Shown here: piece after piece, positions 31,921 through 40,739 of the stretch
Layout of the letters: the number at the start of each line of letters is the position of its first letter
Numbering within the stretch: the stretch's first letter is position 1
DNA from: Undaria pinnatifida
Lineage: Eukaryota > Sar > Phaeophyceae > Laminariales > Alariaceae
Assembly: GCA_012845835.1 (NCBI GenBank)
Contig: JABAKD010000037.1
Location: forward strand, 146,799 to 210,798
Length of the DNA stretch: 64,000 nucleotides
Direction: 5' to 3'
Position numbers and translations under genes: made by a program
The notes under the pieces: model-generated
What the model was told of the DNA's origin: nothing
The model's input: only the letters and a program-made list of their open reading frames with translations
Database searches by the model: none

Positions 31921-34530
31921 TCACTTCTTTCGGGGTTTGCCGACAGCGACCTTCTTCGCCGCTGTCTTCTTGCGCGCGCTCTTCTTCGCGGTGCTCTTCT
32001 TGCGCGGGCTCTTCTTGGCTCGCAGGCCACCGCCGAACACCAGGTCGAACACTTCCTGGAACTCGTCCACGTAGTGGAAGGTCAATCCTCGCACGAGCTC
32101 CGGCTTGAGTTCCTCGGCATCGCCGCGGTTCTCCGCCGGAAGGATGACGTGCTTGATACCCAACGTCCGCGCAGCCAGCACCTTCTCGCGCACGCCACCG
32201 ATGGGGAGCACCTCACCGACCACCGTCAGCTCACCGGTCATGGCGACGCTGGCAGGACAGGCCTTGCCCGTGAACAGCGACACGAACGCCGTGGCGATTG
32301 CGATGCCCGCCGACGGGCCGTCCTTGGGAATGGCACCACTGGGGAAGTGCAGGTGGACGTCGGTCCGCGCCATCTGCTCCAGGTCCAGGCCGAACTGCTC
32401 CGCTCGGCTCTTGAGGAAGCTGAGCGCCAGCCGCCCGGACTCGGTCATGACCTCGCCGAGGCTGCCGGTGAGCTGGAGCGCGCCCTTGCCGGGCACCCCC
32501 ACGGTCTCGATGTAGAGGACGTCGCCCCCCACCGGCGTCCAGGCCAACCCCTGCACGACCCCAGGCCCACGGACCCTGCGCTCCTGATCCGCGGGAAACG
32601 GCGGGCGCCCCAACAGCCCGGTCAACCGATCGAGGTCGAGAGATCCCGGCGCCTTGCGACCGCGGGCCACCCGGAACGCCGCCTTGCGACACAGCCGGGC
32701 CACGATCTTCTCCAGTCCGCGCACACCGGCCTCCCGCGTGTAGAGCGGGATCATCTTCTTGAGCACAGGAACGGGAACGGCGACCTGCCCCTTCTTGAGG
32801 CCATGAGCCTCGATCTGCTTAGGCAGCAGGTGACGCCGTGCGATCTGCACCTTCTCCTCCACCAGGTATCCGGGCAGCTCGATCACCTCCATGCGATCCC
32901 TCAGCGGAGCCGGGATCTGCGGGAGGACGTTGGCCGTAGCCAGGAACATGACCCGCGACAGGTCGAAGGGCACGTCGAGGTAGTGGTCGAGGAAACCGTG
33001 GTTCTGCTCCGGGTCGAGCACCTCCAGCAACGCCGACGACGGATCCCCTCGGAAGTCGCTGCCGAGCTTGTCGATCTCGTCGAGCAGAAGAACCGGGTTG
33101 TTGGCGCCGCAGGCCTTGAGACCCTGCACGATCCGCCCCGGCATCGCGCCGATATAGGTGCGCCGGTGCCCCTTGATCTCGGCCTCGTCGCGCATGCCGC
33201 CGAGAGAGAAGCGCCAGAACTCGCGCCCCATCGCCCGCGCGATGCTGCGCCCCAGGCTGGTCTTGCCCACGCCGGGGGGCCCGGAGAAGCACAGGATCGA
33301 TCCCGCGCGATCCGGCCGCAGCTTGCGCACGGCCAAGAACTCTAGGATCCGCTCCTTGATCTCGTCGAGCCCGAAGTGGTCCTCGTCGAGGATGCGCGCC
33401 GCCACCGCCAGATCGCGGTTGTCCTCGGTCGAACGAGACCAGGGCAACCCGACGATCCAGTCGAGGTAATTGCGGATGACGCCGTACTCACCCGACTCCA
33501 CGGGTGTCGTGCGCAGCCGATTGAGCTCTTCGTCCGCCCGCTGCTGCGGTGCCTCCGGCAGCTTGGCCTCGGCGATCGCGGCCTCGAGCCGCTCGATCTC
33601 CGCGGAGCGCGGATCGTCCTCCTCGCCGAGTTCGCGCCGGATCAGCTTGAGCTGCTCCTTGAGGAAGTAGTCCTTCTGGGCCTTCTCTGTCTTCTCCCGG
33701 ATCTCCTCGCGGATCCGTGCGCCGAGCTCGGCCATCTCCAGCTCTTCGGACACGAACTCGAGCGTGAGCTGCAACCGCTGCTCGACGTCGGGCGTCTCCA
33801 GGATCTGCTGCCGCTGCTCAGAGTCCTTGAGTCCGTGGGCACCGACGAAATCCGTGAGGGTGTCGGCGTCGTCGATGTTGAGCACCGCTGTAGCGAAGTC
33901 CTCGCCGTACTGTTCGCTAACGTCGGCCACTTTGGCCAGAGAGTCCTGCAACGCCCGATACAGGGCCTGGGCGTGCTTGGACTGCGGGGGGATCTCCACG
34001 ATCTCCCGCACCTTGGCCACCAGGTGGGGTTTCTTGCGGACGACGCGTTCGATCCGCGCCCGCCGCAGGCCCTGGCACATGGCCACCGAAGAGCCGTCGG
34101 GCTGCTTGATGGTGCGGAGCAGCTGGGCGAGGACTCCAACGTCGTGCAAGTCGTCCGGCCCAGGCTCCTCGATGTCCGGGTCCCGCTGGTGAACCAGGAA
34201 GATGTGCCCGTTGTGCGCCTCGGCCTTGGCCAGGATCTCCCGGCTCCGTGCCGTATCCAACAGCACCGGCATCATCAGCTTGGGGAACGGCACCGCACGG
34301 GTCAGCGGGAACACGAACACGCGCTCCGGGAGGGCCTGCTGCACTGCAGGGGCCTGCCCGCTCGCCTCGTCCGCATCCACCAGGATGGCGCCGTGGCTCT
34401 CGCCCCCGTCGCCTTCCGCCGCCTCGGCACCCTCTTCCTCGGCCTTCTCGGTACCTTCCGCCTTCTCGGCGTCAGGGGCCTTGGGCTCGTCTTCGGGCAG
34501 GTCGTCGTCGCTCTCGTCGGGAAGGGTCAT
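31921..34530 (-). CDS. lon: ATP-dependent protease Lon with lysine-rich C-terminal tail
   Basis: The 869-residue protease degrades misfolded and regulatory proteins in the cytoplasm. An acidic N-terminal tail of about 65 residues (Asp/Glu/Ala-rich) precedes the substrate-binding domain (VFVFPLTRAVPFPKLMMPVL). The AAA module has GPPGVGKTSLGRSIARAMG with K423, DEIDKLGSDFRGDPSSALLE, and the protease domain has IPKDGPSAGIAIATAFV with catalytic S740 and GVREKVLAARTLGIKHVILP with the catalytic lysine. After the normal end the protein continues about 35 residues in a Lys/Ala/Ser-rich tail made of KKS/KKT/RKK repeats, resembling a histone-H1 or AlgP-type tail. The gene is first in lon-ech-gfa. Confidence 0.95.
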   Translation of the reverse strand: MTLPDESDDDLPEDEPKAPDAEKAEGTEKAEEEGAEAAEGDGGESHGAILVDADEASGQAPAVQQALPERVFVFPLTRAVPFPKLMMPVLLDTARSREILAKAEAHNGHIFLVHQRDPDIEEPGPDDLHDVGVLAQLLRTIKQPDGSSVAMCQGLRRARIERVVRKKPHLVAKVREIVEIPPQSKHAQALYRALQDSLAKVADVSEQYGEDFATAVLNIDDADTLTDFVGAHGLKDSEQRQQILETPDVEQRLQLTLEFVSEELEMAELGARIREEIREKTEKAQKDYFLKEQLKLIRRELGEEDDPRSAEIERLEAAIAEAKLPEAPQQRADEELNRLRTTPVESGEYGVIRNYLDWIVGLPWSRSTEDNRDLAVAARILDEDHFGLDEIKERILEFLAVRKLRPDRAGSILCFSGPPGVGKTSLGRSIARAMGREFWRFSLGGMRDEAEIKGHRRTYIGAMPGRIVQGLKACGANNPVLLLDEIDKLGSDFRGDPSSALLEVLDPEQNHGFLDHYLDVPFDLSRVMFLATANVLPQIPAPLRDRMEVIELPGYLVEEKVQIARRHLLPKQIEAHGLKKGQVAVPVPVLKKMIPLYTREAGVRGLEKIVARLCRKAAFRVARGRKAPGSLDLDRLTGLLGRPPFPADQERRVRGPGVVQGLAWTPVGGDVLYIETVGVPGKGALQLTGSLGEVMTESGRLALSFLKSRAEQFGLDLEQMARTDVHLHFPSGAIPKDGPSAGIAIATAFVSLFTGKACPASVAMTGELTVVGEVLPIGGVREKVLAARTLGIKHVILPAENRGDAEELKPELVRGLTFHYVDEFQEVFDLVFGGGLRAKKSPRKKSTAKKSARKKTAAKKVAVGKPRKK

Positions 34531-34569
34531 GCTGGAGGAGGCTGAGGGTAGCGGATGTTTCGTGGTGGG

Positions 34570-36051
34570 TCATTCGCTACCCGCAGTCAAGCGCGCCCAT
34601 CCCTTTGCGCGATCGACGGCGCTCTGCCACAGCCGTCGCAGACCGGCTGAATCCACGGTTGTGGCGCCCGGGAGGACGCGACGGGCCTCGCCCGGAGGCA
34701 GGGGCAGATCCTCCACGGCGCACCCCCGAGCCCCCAAGAGCGAGCCGCGGAACGCTCCAAACGCAGTGGTTTCGAGGAACGCGGGGCGGAGCACCGGAAT
34801 CCCGCCGACTCCCGCCTGCAGCTCGAGAAGCAGTTCGTTGGCGACGGCTCCGCCGTCGACACGCAGCTCCGTCATCGGCGCCCCAGAAACCGCGGCCATG
34901 GCCCGACACACGTCGTCCACCTGCAGCGCCAAGGCCTCGAGGGTGGCACGGGCGATGTGGGCCACGGTCGTGCCCCGGGTGAGCCCGATGAGCAGCCCTC
35001 GTGCGTCCGGGTCCCAATGCGGCGTGCCAAGCCCGGCGAACGCCGGGACGAAGACCACCCCGCCAGAATCCGGCACCGAACGCGCCAGCGCCTCCGAGGC
35101 GGCCGCATTCGGCAGCACGCCGAGGCCATCGCGCAGCCACTGGATCGCCGCTCCCGCCACCAGAACGCTCCCCTCCATCGCGTAGGACAGGCGCCCACCG
35201 AGACGCCACGCCACCGTGGCGAGCACCCCCTGTTCCGGAGTCGGCCGGCGCGCGCCGCACTGCTGCAGCAGGAACGCCCCGGTCCCGTAGGTGCACTTGG
35301 CCTCCCCCGGCTGCAGGCAGCTGTGCCCGAACAGCGCCGACTGCTGATCTCCGAGCGCCGCGCGGATCGGCCAACCGTGCTCCGTCACGAAGCCAAACTC
35401 ATCGACGGAGTCCCGCACTTCGGGCAGGCATGCGACAGGCACGCCAAAACGCTGTGCGAGATCCTCGCTCCAACCACCGGCATCGATGTCGAACAGGCTG
35501 GTGCGACTGGCGTTGCTCGGCTCCGTGGCGAACACCTCACCACCGGTGAGCTGGTGGATCAGCCACGCGTCGATGGTGGCAACACCAAGCTCGCCGGCTT
35601 CGGCCCGAGCCCTGGCACCGGGCACCCGATCCAGGATCCAGGCGACCTTCGCCGCCGAGAAGTAGGGATCGAGAGGCAGTCCGGTCGCGGCCCGCACATC
35701 GTCCTCGTGGCCGTCGGCACGCATCGTCGCGAGATCCGCCGCCGTGCGGCGGTCCTGCCAAACGATGGCCCGGTGGATCGGACGGCCGGTGGTGCGGTCG
35801 AACACAACAACGGTCTCCCGTTGGTTGGTGATGCCCACGCCATCAACCGTGGGCGAGCCGGCCTCGCGCCAGGCGGCCACCATGGTCTCGCGCTGCACCC
35901 GCGCGATCTCGTCGGCATCGTGCTCGACCTGACCGTCGCCGGGGAAGTGCTGCTCGAACTCCTGCTGGGCGACCGCGAGCACCCTGCCGTCGTCCTCGAA
36001 GACGAGCGAGCGGCACGAGGTGGTCCCCGCATCGAGAGCGATATGAACCAT
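34570..36051 (-). CDS. glpK: Glycerol kinase
   Basis: The 493-residue FGGY kinase phosphorylates glycerol to sn-glycerol 3-phosphate. It starts HIALDAGTTSCRSLVFEDDG, with GVGITNQRETVVVFDRTTGR, AIVWQDRRTA, YFSAAKVAWILDRVPGAR and the C-terminal ATP site VFVPAFAGLGTPHWDPDARG and TELRVDGGAVANELLL, all as in GlpK. ATG at 36051 is supported by this N-terminus; the open frame upstream runs into the leader. The leader carries three tandem structured RNA units, the last ending in a U6 run 57 bases before the start codon, which suggests control by termination. No glpF or glpD is in the window. Confidence 0.93.
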   Translation of the reverse strand: MVHIALDAGTTSCRSLVFEDDGRVLAVAQQEFEQHFPGDGQVEHDADEIARVQRETMVAAWREAGSPTVDGVGITNQRETVVVFDRTTGRPIHRAIVWQDRRTAADLATMRADGHEDDVRAATGLPLDPYFSAAKVAWILDRVPGARARAEAGELGVATIDAWLIHQLTGGEVFATEPSNASRTSLFDIDAGGWSEDLAQRFGVPVACLPEVRDSVDEFGFVTEHGWPIRAALGDQQSALFGHSCLQPGEAKCTYGTGAFLLQQCGARRPTPEQGVLATVAWRLGGRLSYAMEGSVLVAGAAIQWLRDGLGVLPNAAASEALARSVPDSGGVVFVPAFAGLGTPHWDPDARGLLIGLTRGTTVAHIARATLEALALQVDDVCRAMAAVSGAPMTELRVDGGAVANELLLELQAGVGGIPVLRPAFLETTAFGAFRGSLLGARGCAVEDLPLPPGEARRVLPGATTVDSAGLRRLWQSAVDRAKGWARLTAGSE

Positions 36052-36107
36052 GCCAACATGGTCCGCGACCGCCCCGAGAAAGTCCCGGGCGGCGCAAGTC
36101 GCCGTAC

Positions 36108-36221
36108 AAAAAAGCACGCCCGATCCCACCTGCGCAACTCACGCAGAAGGGCCCAGTCACCGATCTCCTTGCCTGCCCCGGATCGGAGTGGTGACTCGGC
36201 CCGACATCATGGGATCGGGCG
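36108..36221 (-). ncRNA. Structured RNA unit C (of three), glpK leader
   Basis: Read on the minus strand. P1: CGCCCGATCCC (36221-36211) with GGGATCGGGCG (36127-36117), 11 perfect pairs, followed by TGC and six U residues (36113-36108). P2: GGCCGAGTCACC with GGTGACTGGGCCC. P3: CTCC (36188-36185) with GGAG (36068 offset; 36168-36165), closing a 16-base loop GATCCGGGGCAGGCAA. A 3' hairpin CTGCG-TGAGTTG-CGCAG lies before the P1 3' strand. The architecture is shared with units A and B although stems differ in sequence. Confidence 0.65.
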
Positions 36222-36256
36222 CCCTTCGCCCGGCGAACCGAGCGAGAAGAAGGGTC

Positions 36257-36357
36257 AGGTGCGCGGCCCCCACACTTGTGAGAGGCACCAGGATCGGCTC
36301 TCCTCGCCTGCCCCAGTTCGGAGAGTCTCCTCCGGCAACACGATTGTTCGCGCACCT
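36257..36357 (-). ncRNA. Structured RNA unit B (of three), glpK leader
   Basis: Read on the minus strand. P1: AGGTGCGCG (36357-36349) with CGCGCACCT (36265-36257), 9 perfect pairs. P3: CTCTCC (36325-36320) with GGAGAG (36303-36298) around the 16-base loop GAACTGGGGCAGGCGA, which differs from the A and C loops at four positions. After P1 comes a pyrimidine-rich tract (CCCTTCTTCTC) rather than a pure U-run, so termination is weaker here. Confidence 0.62.
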
Positions 36358-36388
36358 TGTCGGGGGATCGGCAAGCCGAACCCCGACG

Positions 36389-36499
36389 AAAAAGATCGGG
36401 TGAACAGTCCACGCAACACACGCGGAACCGACGGCGGCTTTGGTCCCTTGCCTGCCCCGGATCGGGAACCTCTTTCGCCATCGACAAGCCGTTCACCCG
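36389..36499 (-). ncRNA. Structured RNA unit A (of three), glpK leader
   Basis: Read on the minus strand. P1: CGGGTGAAC (36499-36491) with GTTCACCCG (36405-36397), 9 perfect pairs, followed by ATC and five U residues (36393-36389). P2: GGCTT with AAGCC. P3: GGTTCCC (36470-36464) with GGGACC (36447-36442) around the 16-base loop GATCCGGGGCAGGCAA, identical to the loop of unit C. A 3' hairpin CCGCG-TGTGTTG-CGTGG resembles that of unit C. Confidence 0.65.
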
Positions 36500-36577
36500 T
36501 GTCCGGCGCCGCGACCCAAAAGGCCCCGGTTCCGAACACTGATTCAGTAATGTCAGAGAACGTGATCGACGACGCGG

Positions 36578-38116
36578 TCAGCGCGGCGACACAAGCACCA
36601 GCTCGAGATAGCCATCCCCACGATCGAGCACGCCTGCGTGCTGCATGGGGAACCCCGCCGTTTCGATCTCACCGCCAAGCAGCGACGAGAGGTCGATCTG
36701 GAACACACCCGAAACGTTGCGCTTACGGCCGAGGCCGGCAGCGAGCAGGTCGGTGCCGAGCTTCGACTTCCGGCCCTTGCGATGCTCCACCTCGACGCTG
36801 TCGAGAACATCCGGGTGATAGGTGGCGACCAAAGAGTCACCGACAACGCTCACCCAGGTCTCGCGCAGGAAGCGCGGCCCAAGAGGCTTGAGATAGATCC
36901 GGTCCGACTTGCCCTTCCGCTTCTGGAGTTCGCCAATCTTGGCCAGCTCGACAGCGCGACGAAGATCATCGAACAGAGCGGCGGCGTCCTTGCGGCTCCG
37001 GGCGCGCAGGGACCACGCGTTCTGGAGGCCATCGTGGCCTTCCACGAGCAGCATCTGCAGTGCTCCGTAGTCGCCGATTCGCCGCAGGACCTGATGCTCG
37101 AAGCTCAGGCCAAGGCCCATGCAACCGTCCGTGAGGGCGGCATGGAGCAATCGGAAGCGGGCGGGCATGCGACCCTTGGCGAGCCGCTCGAGGTCCACCG
37201 AGACGATCGCCGAGGCCACGCCACCAACGGGAATGGCGTCCGCGATGCGACGCGACGGCATCGAACTCAGCAGATCCACCCAGCCCGCACCGGCGACATT
37301 GCCATTCATGTCGAGGAGCGCGGTGGTCCGGAAACCCTGCTTCACCGCCTCGACGGACGCGAGAAGCCCACCGCTATCGCGGAGACCGGAATGGTTCCAC
37401 AACAGTGCGGAGCCGCCGAGCCAGCGATCGACACGATCGCGGACCCGGGGCCAATCCACCCACACGGACAGGCTACCGGGGGCGGTAGCAGCGTGTCCGC
37501 GAAGGCGGCGGAAGACATCGTGCGTCGCAAGCGGACGCCCGGTGGTGGTGCCTTCCTCCAGCAGTTCCTCCAGAGCGCGGCGGGTGTTCGAGACCAACAG
37601 GTCTCGACCAGCCACGACGACCTCGACCACTCCCCCCGGCCGATCGGCCGAAACGTTGGAGAGTGCGTAGACGCGGTGACCTCCCACACGGCCCTTGAGA
37701 ACGCCACGACCATCCGACAGCAGGCCGTGGATGGTCTCCGCGTCCTTCAGGGTCAGACGGCCGCGGAACACGAGCAGTGGCTGGCCCAGGGGGCGGTCGG
37801 GCACCGGCAGGATGCCGGTGAGCGCGATCTCCAGCTCACCACCCGAACGGGAAAAGAAGCGCTGCAGCAGCTGAATCGTCGACGTTGTCGCCGAACTGCC
37901 GTCCGCTTCCGCCCCGAGGAATCGGCGGAACGCAGGGTGTCCCACCAACTCGAGGATCGGGTCATCCTCTGCGTCGACGGCACGGGGCTGGACCTGCAGG
38001 TAGACCAGCGGCGCCGAAACGCGGTTTCGAATGGTTCGTTCCTGACCCGGCGTGGGTGCAGCCGAGAGCGCTGTGGTGGCGGCAACTAGCAGCAGGGAAA
38101 GGGCGGAACGAGCCAT
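36578..38116 (-). CDS. Exported protein of unknown function
   Basis: The 512-residue protein has a signal peptide (SALSLLLVAATTALSAAPTP) and no family I can name with confidence; the layout, with VYLQVQPRAVD near the start, repeated alternation of beta strands and helices, and GVLKGRVGGHRVYALSNVSA and VVEVVVAGRDLLVSNTRRAL, recalls DUF3352-type exported proteins of Planctomycetota. No membrane helix follows the signal peptide. It ends 79 bases before the glpK-leader RNAs on the same strand, so those RNAs could be transcribed from its mRNA or from a promoter at about 36500-36577. Confidence 0.7.
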   Translation of the reverse strand: MARSALSLLLVAATTALSAAPTPGQERTIRNRVSAPLVYLQVQPRAVDAEDDPILELVGHPAFRRFLGAEADGSSATTSTIQLLQRFFSRSGGELEIALTGILPVPDRPLGQPLLVFRGRLTLKDAETIHGLLSDGRGVLKGRVGGHRVYALSNVSADRPGGVVEVVVAGRDLLVSNTRRALEELLEEGTTTGRPLATHDVFRRLRGHAATAPGSLSVWVDWPRVRDRVDRWLGGSALLWNHSGLRDSGGLLASVEAVKQGFRTTALLDMNGNVAGAGWVDLLSSMPSRRIADAIPVGGVASAIVSVDLERLAKGRMPARFRLLHAALTDGCMGLGLSFEHQVLRRIGDYGALQMLLVEGHDGLQNAWSLRARSRKDAAALFDDLRRAVELAKIGELQKRKGKSDRIYLKPLGPRFLRETWVSVVGDSLVATYHPDVLDSVEVEHRKGRKSKLGTDLLAAGLGRKRNVSGVFQIDLSSLLGGEIETAGFPMQHAGVLDRGDGYLELVLVSPR

Positions 38117-38229
38117 CTGGCGGGTCTGTTCGCAAGCATCGTGCCCTCGCGGACAAGAAACCGTAAACTCTTACTCCACAAAGCTATAAGGATCGGTCGG
38201 ATGACTCAGACCTGAGCCAGTCATGCACG

Positions 38230-38250
38230 AGTGTGCAAGGAATGCACACT
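38230..38250 (-). terminator. 8-bp hairpin at the stop of the sigma-54 activator
   Basis: AGTGTGCA (38230-38237) and TGCACACT (38243-38250) pair perfectly around a 5-base loop and overlap the TAG stop at 38249-38251. There is no U-tract. A second fold, TGACT with AGTCA enclosing CAG-gt-CTG, lies about 20 bases further on (38196-38218) just before an AT-rich promoter-like stretch for the next gene. Confidence 0.45.
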
Positions 38251-39853
38251 AGTCCTTCTTGCCCATCCGGTTGTAGAGGGTCCGTCGACTGACTCCGAGG
38301 AGTCGCGCCGCTTCGGCCTTGTTGCCCCCGGCCTGCGCGAGCGCGCGAGCGATCGCCCAGGCCTCGATCTCCTGAAGGTTCAGTGAGCCAGGACCCGCAG
38401 CACCATCCCCGGCACTCCCCCCCATCTCGGTGGCCGGCGACAACAGATCCGCGGTCACCGCGCCATCCGTAGCCAAGGCATCCACACGGAAGATCTCGTT
38501 GCGAAGCTGACGGACGTTCCCGGGCCACCGGCGCGCCCCCAACTCTGTGTGAGTGGCCAAATCCAGCGTGCGCGGCTCCCCCCCACGCGCCTGCGCCGCG
38601 GTGCGAAGAAACTCGGTGACCAGCAGCGGGATGTCGCCCTGGCGCTCCCGGAGCGGCGGTAGCGGCACGGTCACCGCAGCCAACCGGTAGTAGAGGTCCT
38701 CCCGGAATCGCCCCTCGCGTACCGCGACGAGGGGATCCCGATTGGTCGCCGCGACGAGCCGCACGGACACGGTGTGGACTCCTTCGCCCCCCACCGGTCG
38801 GACCTCGCCTTCCTCGAGGAAACGCAGCAGCTTGACCTGGACCTCGAGATCCATCTCGGTGACCTCGTCGAGAAAGAGCACCCCGTCGTGGGCCTCGCGG
38901 AGCAGTCCCTGACGATCGCGCTCCGCGCCAGTGAATGCGCCGCGCACGTGCCCGAACAGCTCGCTCTCCAGGAGTGACGGGCTAATGGCGGCAACGTTCA
39001 CCGCGACAAACGCTCCGTCCACGCCCCCGTTGCAGTGCAGCGACCGCGCCATCAGCTCCTTGCCGGTGCCGCTCTCTCCCACCAGCAGAACGGGCAGCGA
39101 GCTGGGCGCAACGCGATCCAGCATGTGCAGCGCGCGACAAAGGGACGCCGACTCGCCGGCGATGGCGCCGTAGTCGCCCCGCAACGCTTCCCGCCCCGGT
39201 TGCTGGAGGTCCACCAACTCGCGGGCCTGCGCGACGACCTGGGCGCTGAGCTCCTCGTTCTGACGGGCCATCTGCGCTGCCGCCCGCCGCCGCTCTTCCA
39301 GCAGATCGTGCAGGTGGAGCGCGATGGCAGCCTGATCACAGAACGCCTGGAACCAGGGCAGATCATCCTCGCTGAACGCACTGCTCTGGAAGCGGTGGTC
39401 GAGATAAATGCACCCCACGACGTCGCCCCCGGCGATGAGCGGCATGCACAGGACCGACCGCAGTTTGAGGTCCGCGATGCTGGCAACTGCCGACAGCTCG
39501 CCCTCGCGGGCGTCCTCGCTGAACGAACCCTGGCCCTCGAGCGCCGACCGGATGACGGTGATGGACAGCTTTTTGTCCGGCGACCGCACGGACTCGCGAT
39601 CGAGGGATCGCGCGACCTCCACCCGATAGCCCGAGGCACCGGCATCTCGGTCGCCAGCGACAGGCACGATCAAGAAGCCCCGCTCGGCACCGAACAGCGC
39701 CACGGCTTCGTCCAGCAGGGTGGTCAGGAGGCCTTTCCGATCCTCGGCCTCGGCGAGCGCACGGTTGAGACCGAGCAGCGCGGCGAGGCGCTCGCGATCC
39801 AGCTCCGTTCCGCCGCGACGCAGTCGAGCGAGAAAGTCGGTGAAGCGCCCCAT
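38249..39853 (-). CDS. GAF-domain sigma-54-dependent transcription activator
   Basis: The 534-residue bacterial enhancer-binding protein has an N-terminal GAF sensor ([20 protein letters not shown], about 45-65, to LLEERR at about 200), a coiled-coil linker, the AAA+ domain with [16 protein letters not shown] (Walker A), [19 protein letters not shown] (the GAFTGA loop that contacts sigma-54), [20 protein letters not shown] (Walker B) and a Fis-type DNA-binding helix [23 protein letters not shown] at 39853 overlaps the stop of the IscU-like gene (TGATG). It needs RpoN elsewhere. Its signal is unknown, but the partner gene suggests an iron-sulfur or redox theme. Confidence 0.92.
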   Translation of the reverse strand: MGRFTDFLARLRRGGTELDRERLAALLGLNRALAEAEDRKGLLTTLLDEAVALFGAERGFLIVPVAGDRDAGASGYRVEVARSLDRESVRSPDKKLSITVIRSALEGQGSFSEDAREGELSAVASIADLKLRSVLCMPLIAGGDVVGCIYLDHRFQSSAFSEDDLPWFQAFCDQAAIALHLHDLLEERRRAAAQMARQNEELSAQVVAQARELVDLQQPGREALRGDYGAIAGESASLCRALHMLDRVAPSSLPVLLVGESGTGKELMARSLHCNGGVDGAFVAVNVAAISPSLLESELFGHVRGAFTGAERDRQGLLREAHDGVLFLDEVTEMDLEVQVKLLRFLEEGEVRPVGGEGVHTVSVRLVAATNRDPLVAVREGRFREDLYYRLAAVTVPLPPLRERQGDIPLLVTEFLRTAAQARGGEPRTLDLATHTELGARRWPGNVRQLRNEIFRVDALATDGAVTADLLSPATEMGGSAGDGAAGPGSLNLQEIEAWAIARALAQAGGNKAEAARLLGVSRRTLYNRMGKKD

Positions 39854-40206
39854 CAGGGCAGCCCCTCCAATGCCTGCTGCACCGCGCGCATCAGCGCGCG
39901 CACCGCATGCCCTTCGTGGGCAGCAAGGCCGCCCAGCTGGGCCAGTCGCCGGTCGAGACGCCCGTGCAGCTCCTCGACGGGACAGCCCGGCCAGATGGCG
40001 GCGGCGGCGGCTGGAACTGCCGTCGTCGCCGGGCAGCCGGACGCGCGCCAGCGGTAGTCCGTAACCACGCCATCCTCCACCTGAAGGTCCACGGCAAACT
40101 CGTCGCCGCAAACGGGATGGGACGCAGCCCCGCTCAGAACGCTCTCGCCCTCGAGGCTGCCGACGCCGGGGGCATCCCTCATCACGGCTCGCAGGGCCTC
40201 CTGCAA
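39853..40206 (-). CDS. IscU/NifU-N-like scaffold protein with a missing third ligand
   Basis: The 117-residue protein matches the N-terminal Fe-S scaffold fold: [20 protein letters not shown] (family: NP.CGD...L.V.DG), [20 protein letters not shown] (family: F.GCGSAIASSS). The region of the third scaffold cysteine (HCS.LAEDA) reads [15 protein letters not shown], with histidine and no cysteine. It may be a Fe-S sensor or a degenerate scaffold rather than a working IscU. TTG at 40206 is the apparent start, one base after the stop of the tiny lipoprotein gene. It is translationally coupled to the sigma-54 activator. Confidence 0.68.
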   Translation of the reverse strand: MQEALRAVMRDAPGVGSLEGESVLSGAASHPVCGDEFAVDLQVEDGVVTDYRWRASGCPATTAVPAAAAAIWPGCPVEELHGRLDRRLAQLGGLAAHEGHAVRALMRAVQQALEGLP

Positions 40207-40207
40207 G

Positions 40208-40315
40208 TCACGCCACCCAGAACTCGTTCAGGATCGCGTTGCAGCCCGCGGCCAGCAGGCACAGTGCCACGACGGCCAGATAGTGCAGACGAAACGCGCG
40301 GACCCAGCGACTCAT
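40208..40315 (-). CDS. Tiny (35-residue) lipoprotein
   Basis: ATG at 40315 opens a 35-residue frame: a basic start (MSRWVRAFRLHY), a hydrophobic core (LAVVALCLLAAGC) with an LAAGC lipobox, and a short tail (NAILNEFWVA). After lipid modification and cleavage only 11 residues would remain. Its stop is one base before the TTG of the IscU-like gene, so it is the first gene of the three-gene sigma-54-activator operon. The regular signal-peptide layout and the operon spacing are the evidence; the function is unknown. Confidence 0.6.
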   Translation of the reverse strand: MSRWVRAFRLHYLAVVALCLLAAGCNAILNEFWVA

Positions 40316-40401
40316 GCCGGGACGTTAGTGCGTGGACCTGGCGATCGCCATCCCCAGTCAGGCGTCCGTGGCACCGGGCGCTGGCGGAGTTCCACGGCCT
40401 G

Positions 40402-40653
40402 CTAACCTGCGTCGGCGAGGCGCTCGAGCCGGGAGATGTGGATCATGGCGCAATCGTGGACCCGCTCCACCAACCCGGGGGTTTGGTCGGAGTGCTCCAC
40501 CACCATGACAAAGCGACGGCTCACGAGCGCGAGCTCGGGATGACGTACGTCGAACACACGACCGTCGGACATGCAAAGGCGGAACGGCTCGAACGGCGAG
40601 CGGCGAACCCACTCCAGGATATCGTCGGACTTGAACATGCCTTCCTGTGCCAT
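40402..40653 (-). CDS. Small conserved-looking protein of unknown function
   Basis: The 83-residue protein (MAQEGMFKSDDILEWVRRSP, then FEPFRLCMSDGRVFDVRHPE and LALVSRRFVMVVEHSDQTPG) folds as an N-terminal helix followed by four or five short beta strands and has no signal or membrane segment. The FRL.MSDGR.FDVRHPE pattern is one I associate with small planctomycete proteins of unknown function. ATG at 40653 is used. On the minus strand TTGACG and GATCAT with 17-base spacing, about 40-65 bases upstream, make a possible promoter. It follows lysA by 86 bases. Confidence 0.6.
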   Translation of the reverse strand: MAQEGMFKSDDILEWVRRSPFEPFRLCMSDGRVFDVRHPELALVSRRFVMVVEHSDQTPGLVERVHDCAMIHISRLERLADAG

Positions 40654-40739
40654 GCAGCCATGATCGGTGACATCGTTTTGACCGTCAACGGGAGGCCTTG
40701 CGCCTCTGTCGGGTCGTCCGCCGAAACCCGCCGAGCCCC

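Noticed and set aside
36165-36470. CRISPR-like array because GCCTGCCCC recurs at 36171, 36306 and 36450
   Set aside because: Only three copies at 135 and 144 bases, no constant 25-40-base direct repeat, no cas genes; the motif is the loop of the structured RNA units.
36108-36499. FMN riboswitch
   Set aside because: Only the short GGGGCAGG string agrees; the other conserved FMN-riboswitch segments and the six-stem junction are missing, and glpK is not a flavin gene.
36389-36499. Integron attC site
   Set aside because: Paired ends with GTTCACC/GGTGAAC look attC-like, but there is no conserved R' core in the other units, no cassettes between them and no integrase.
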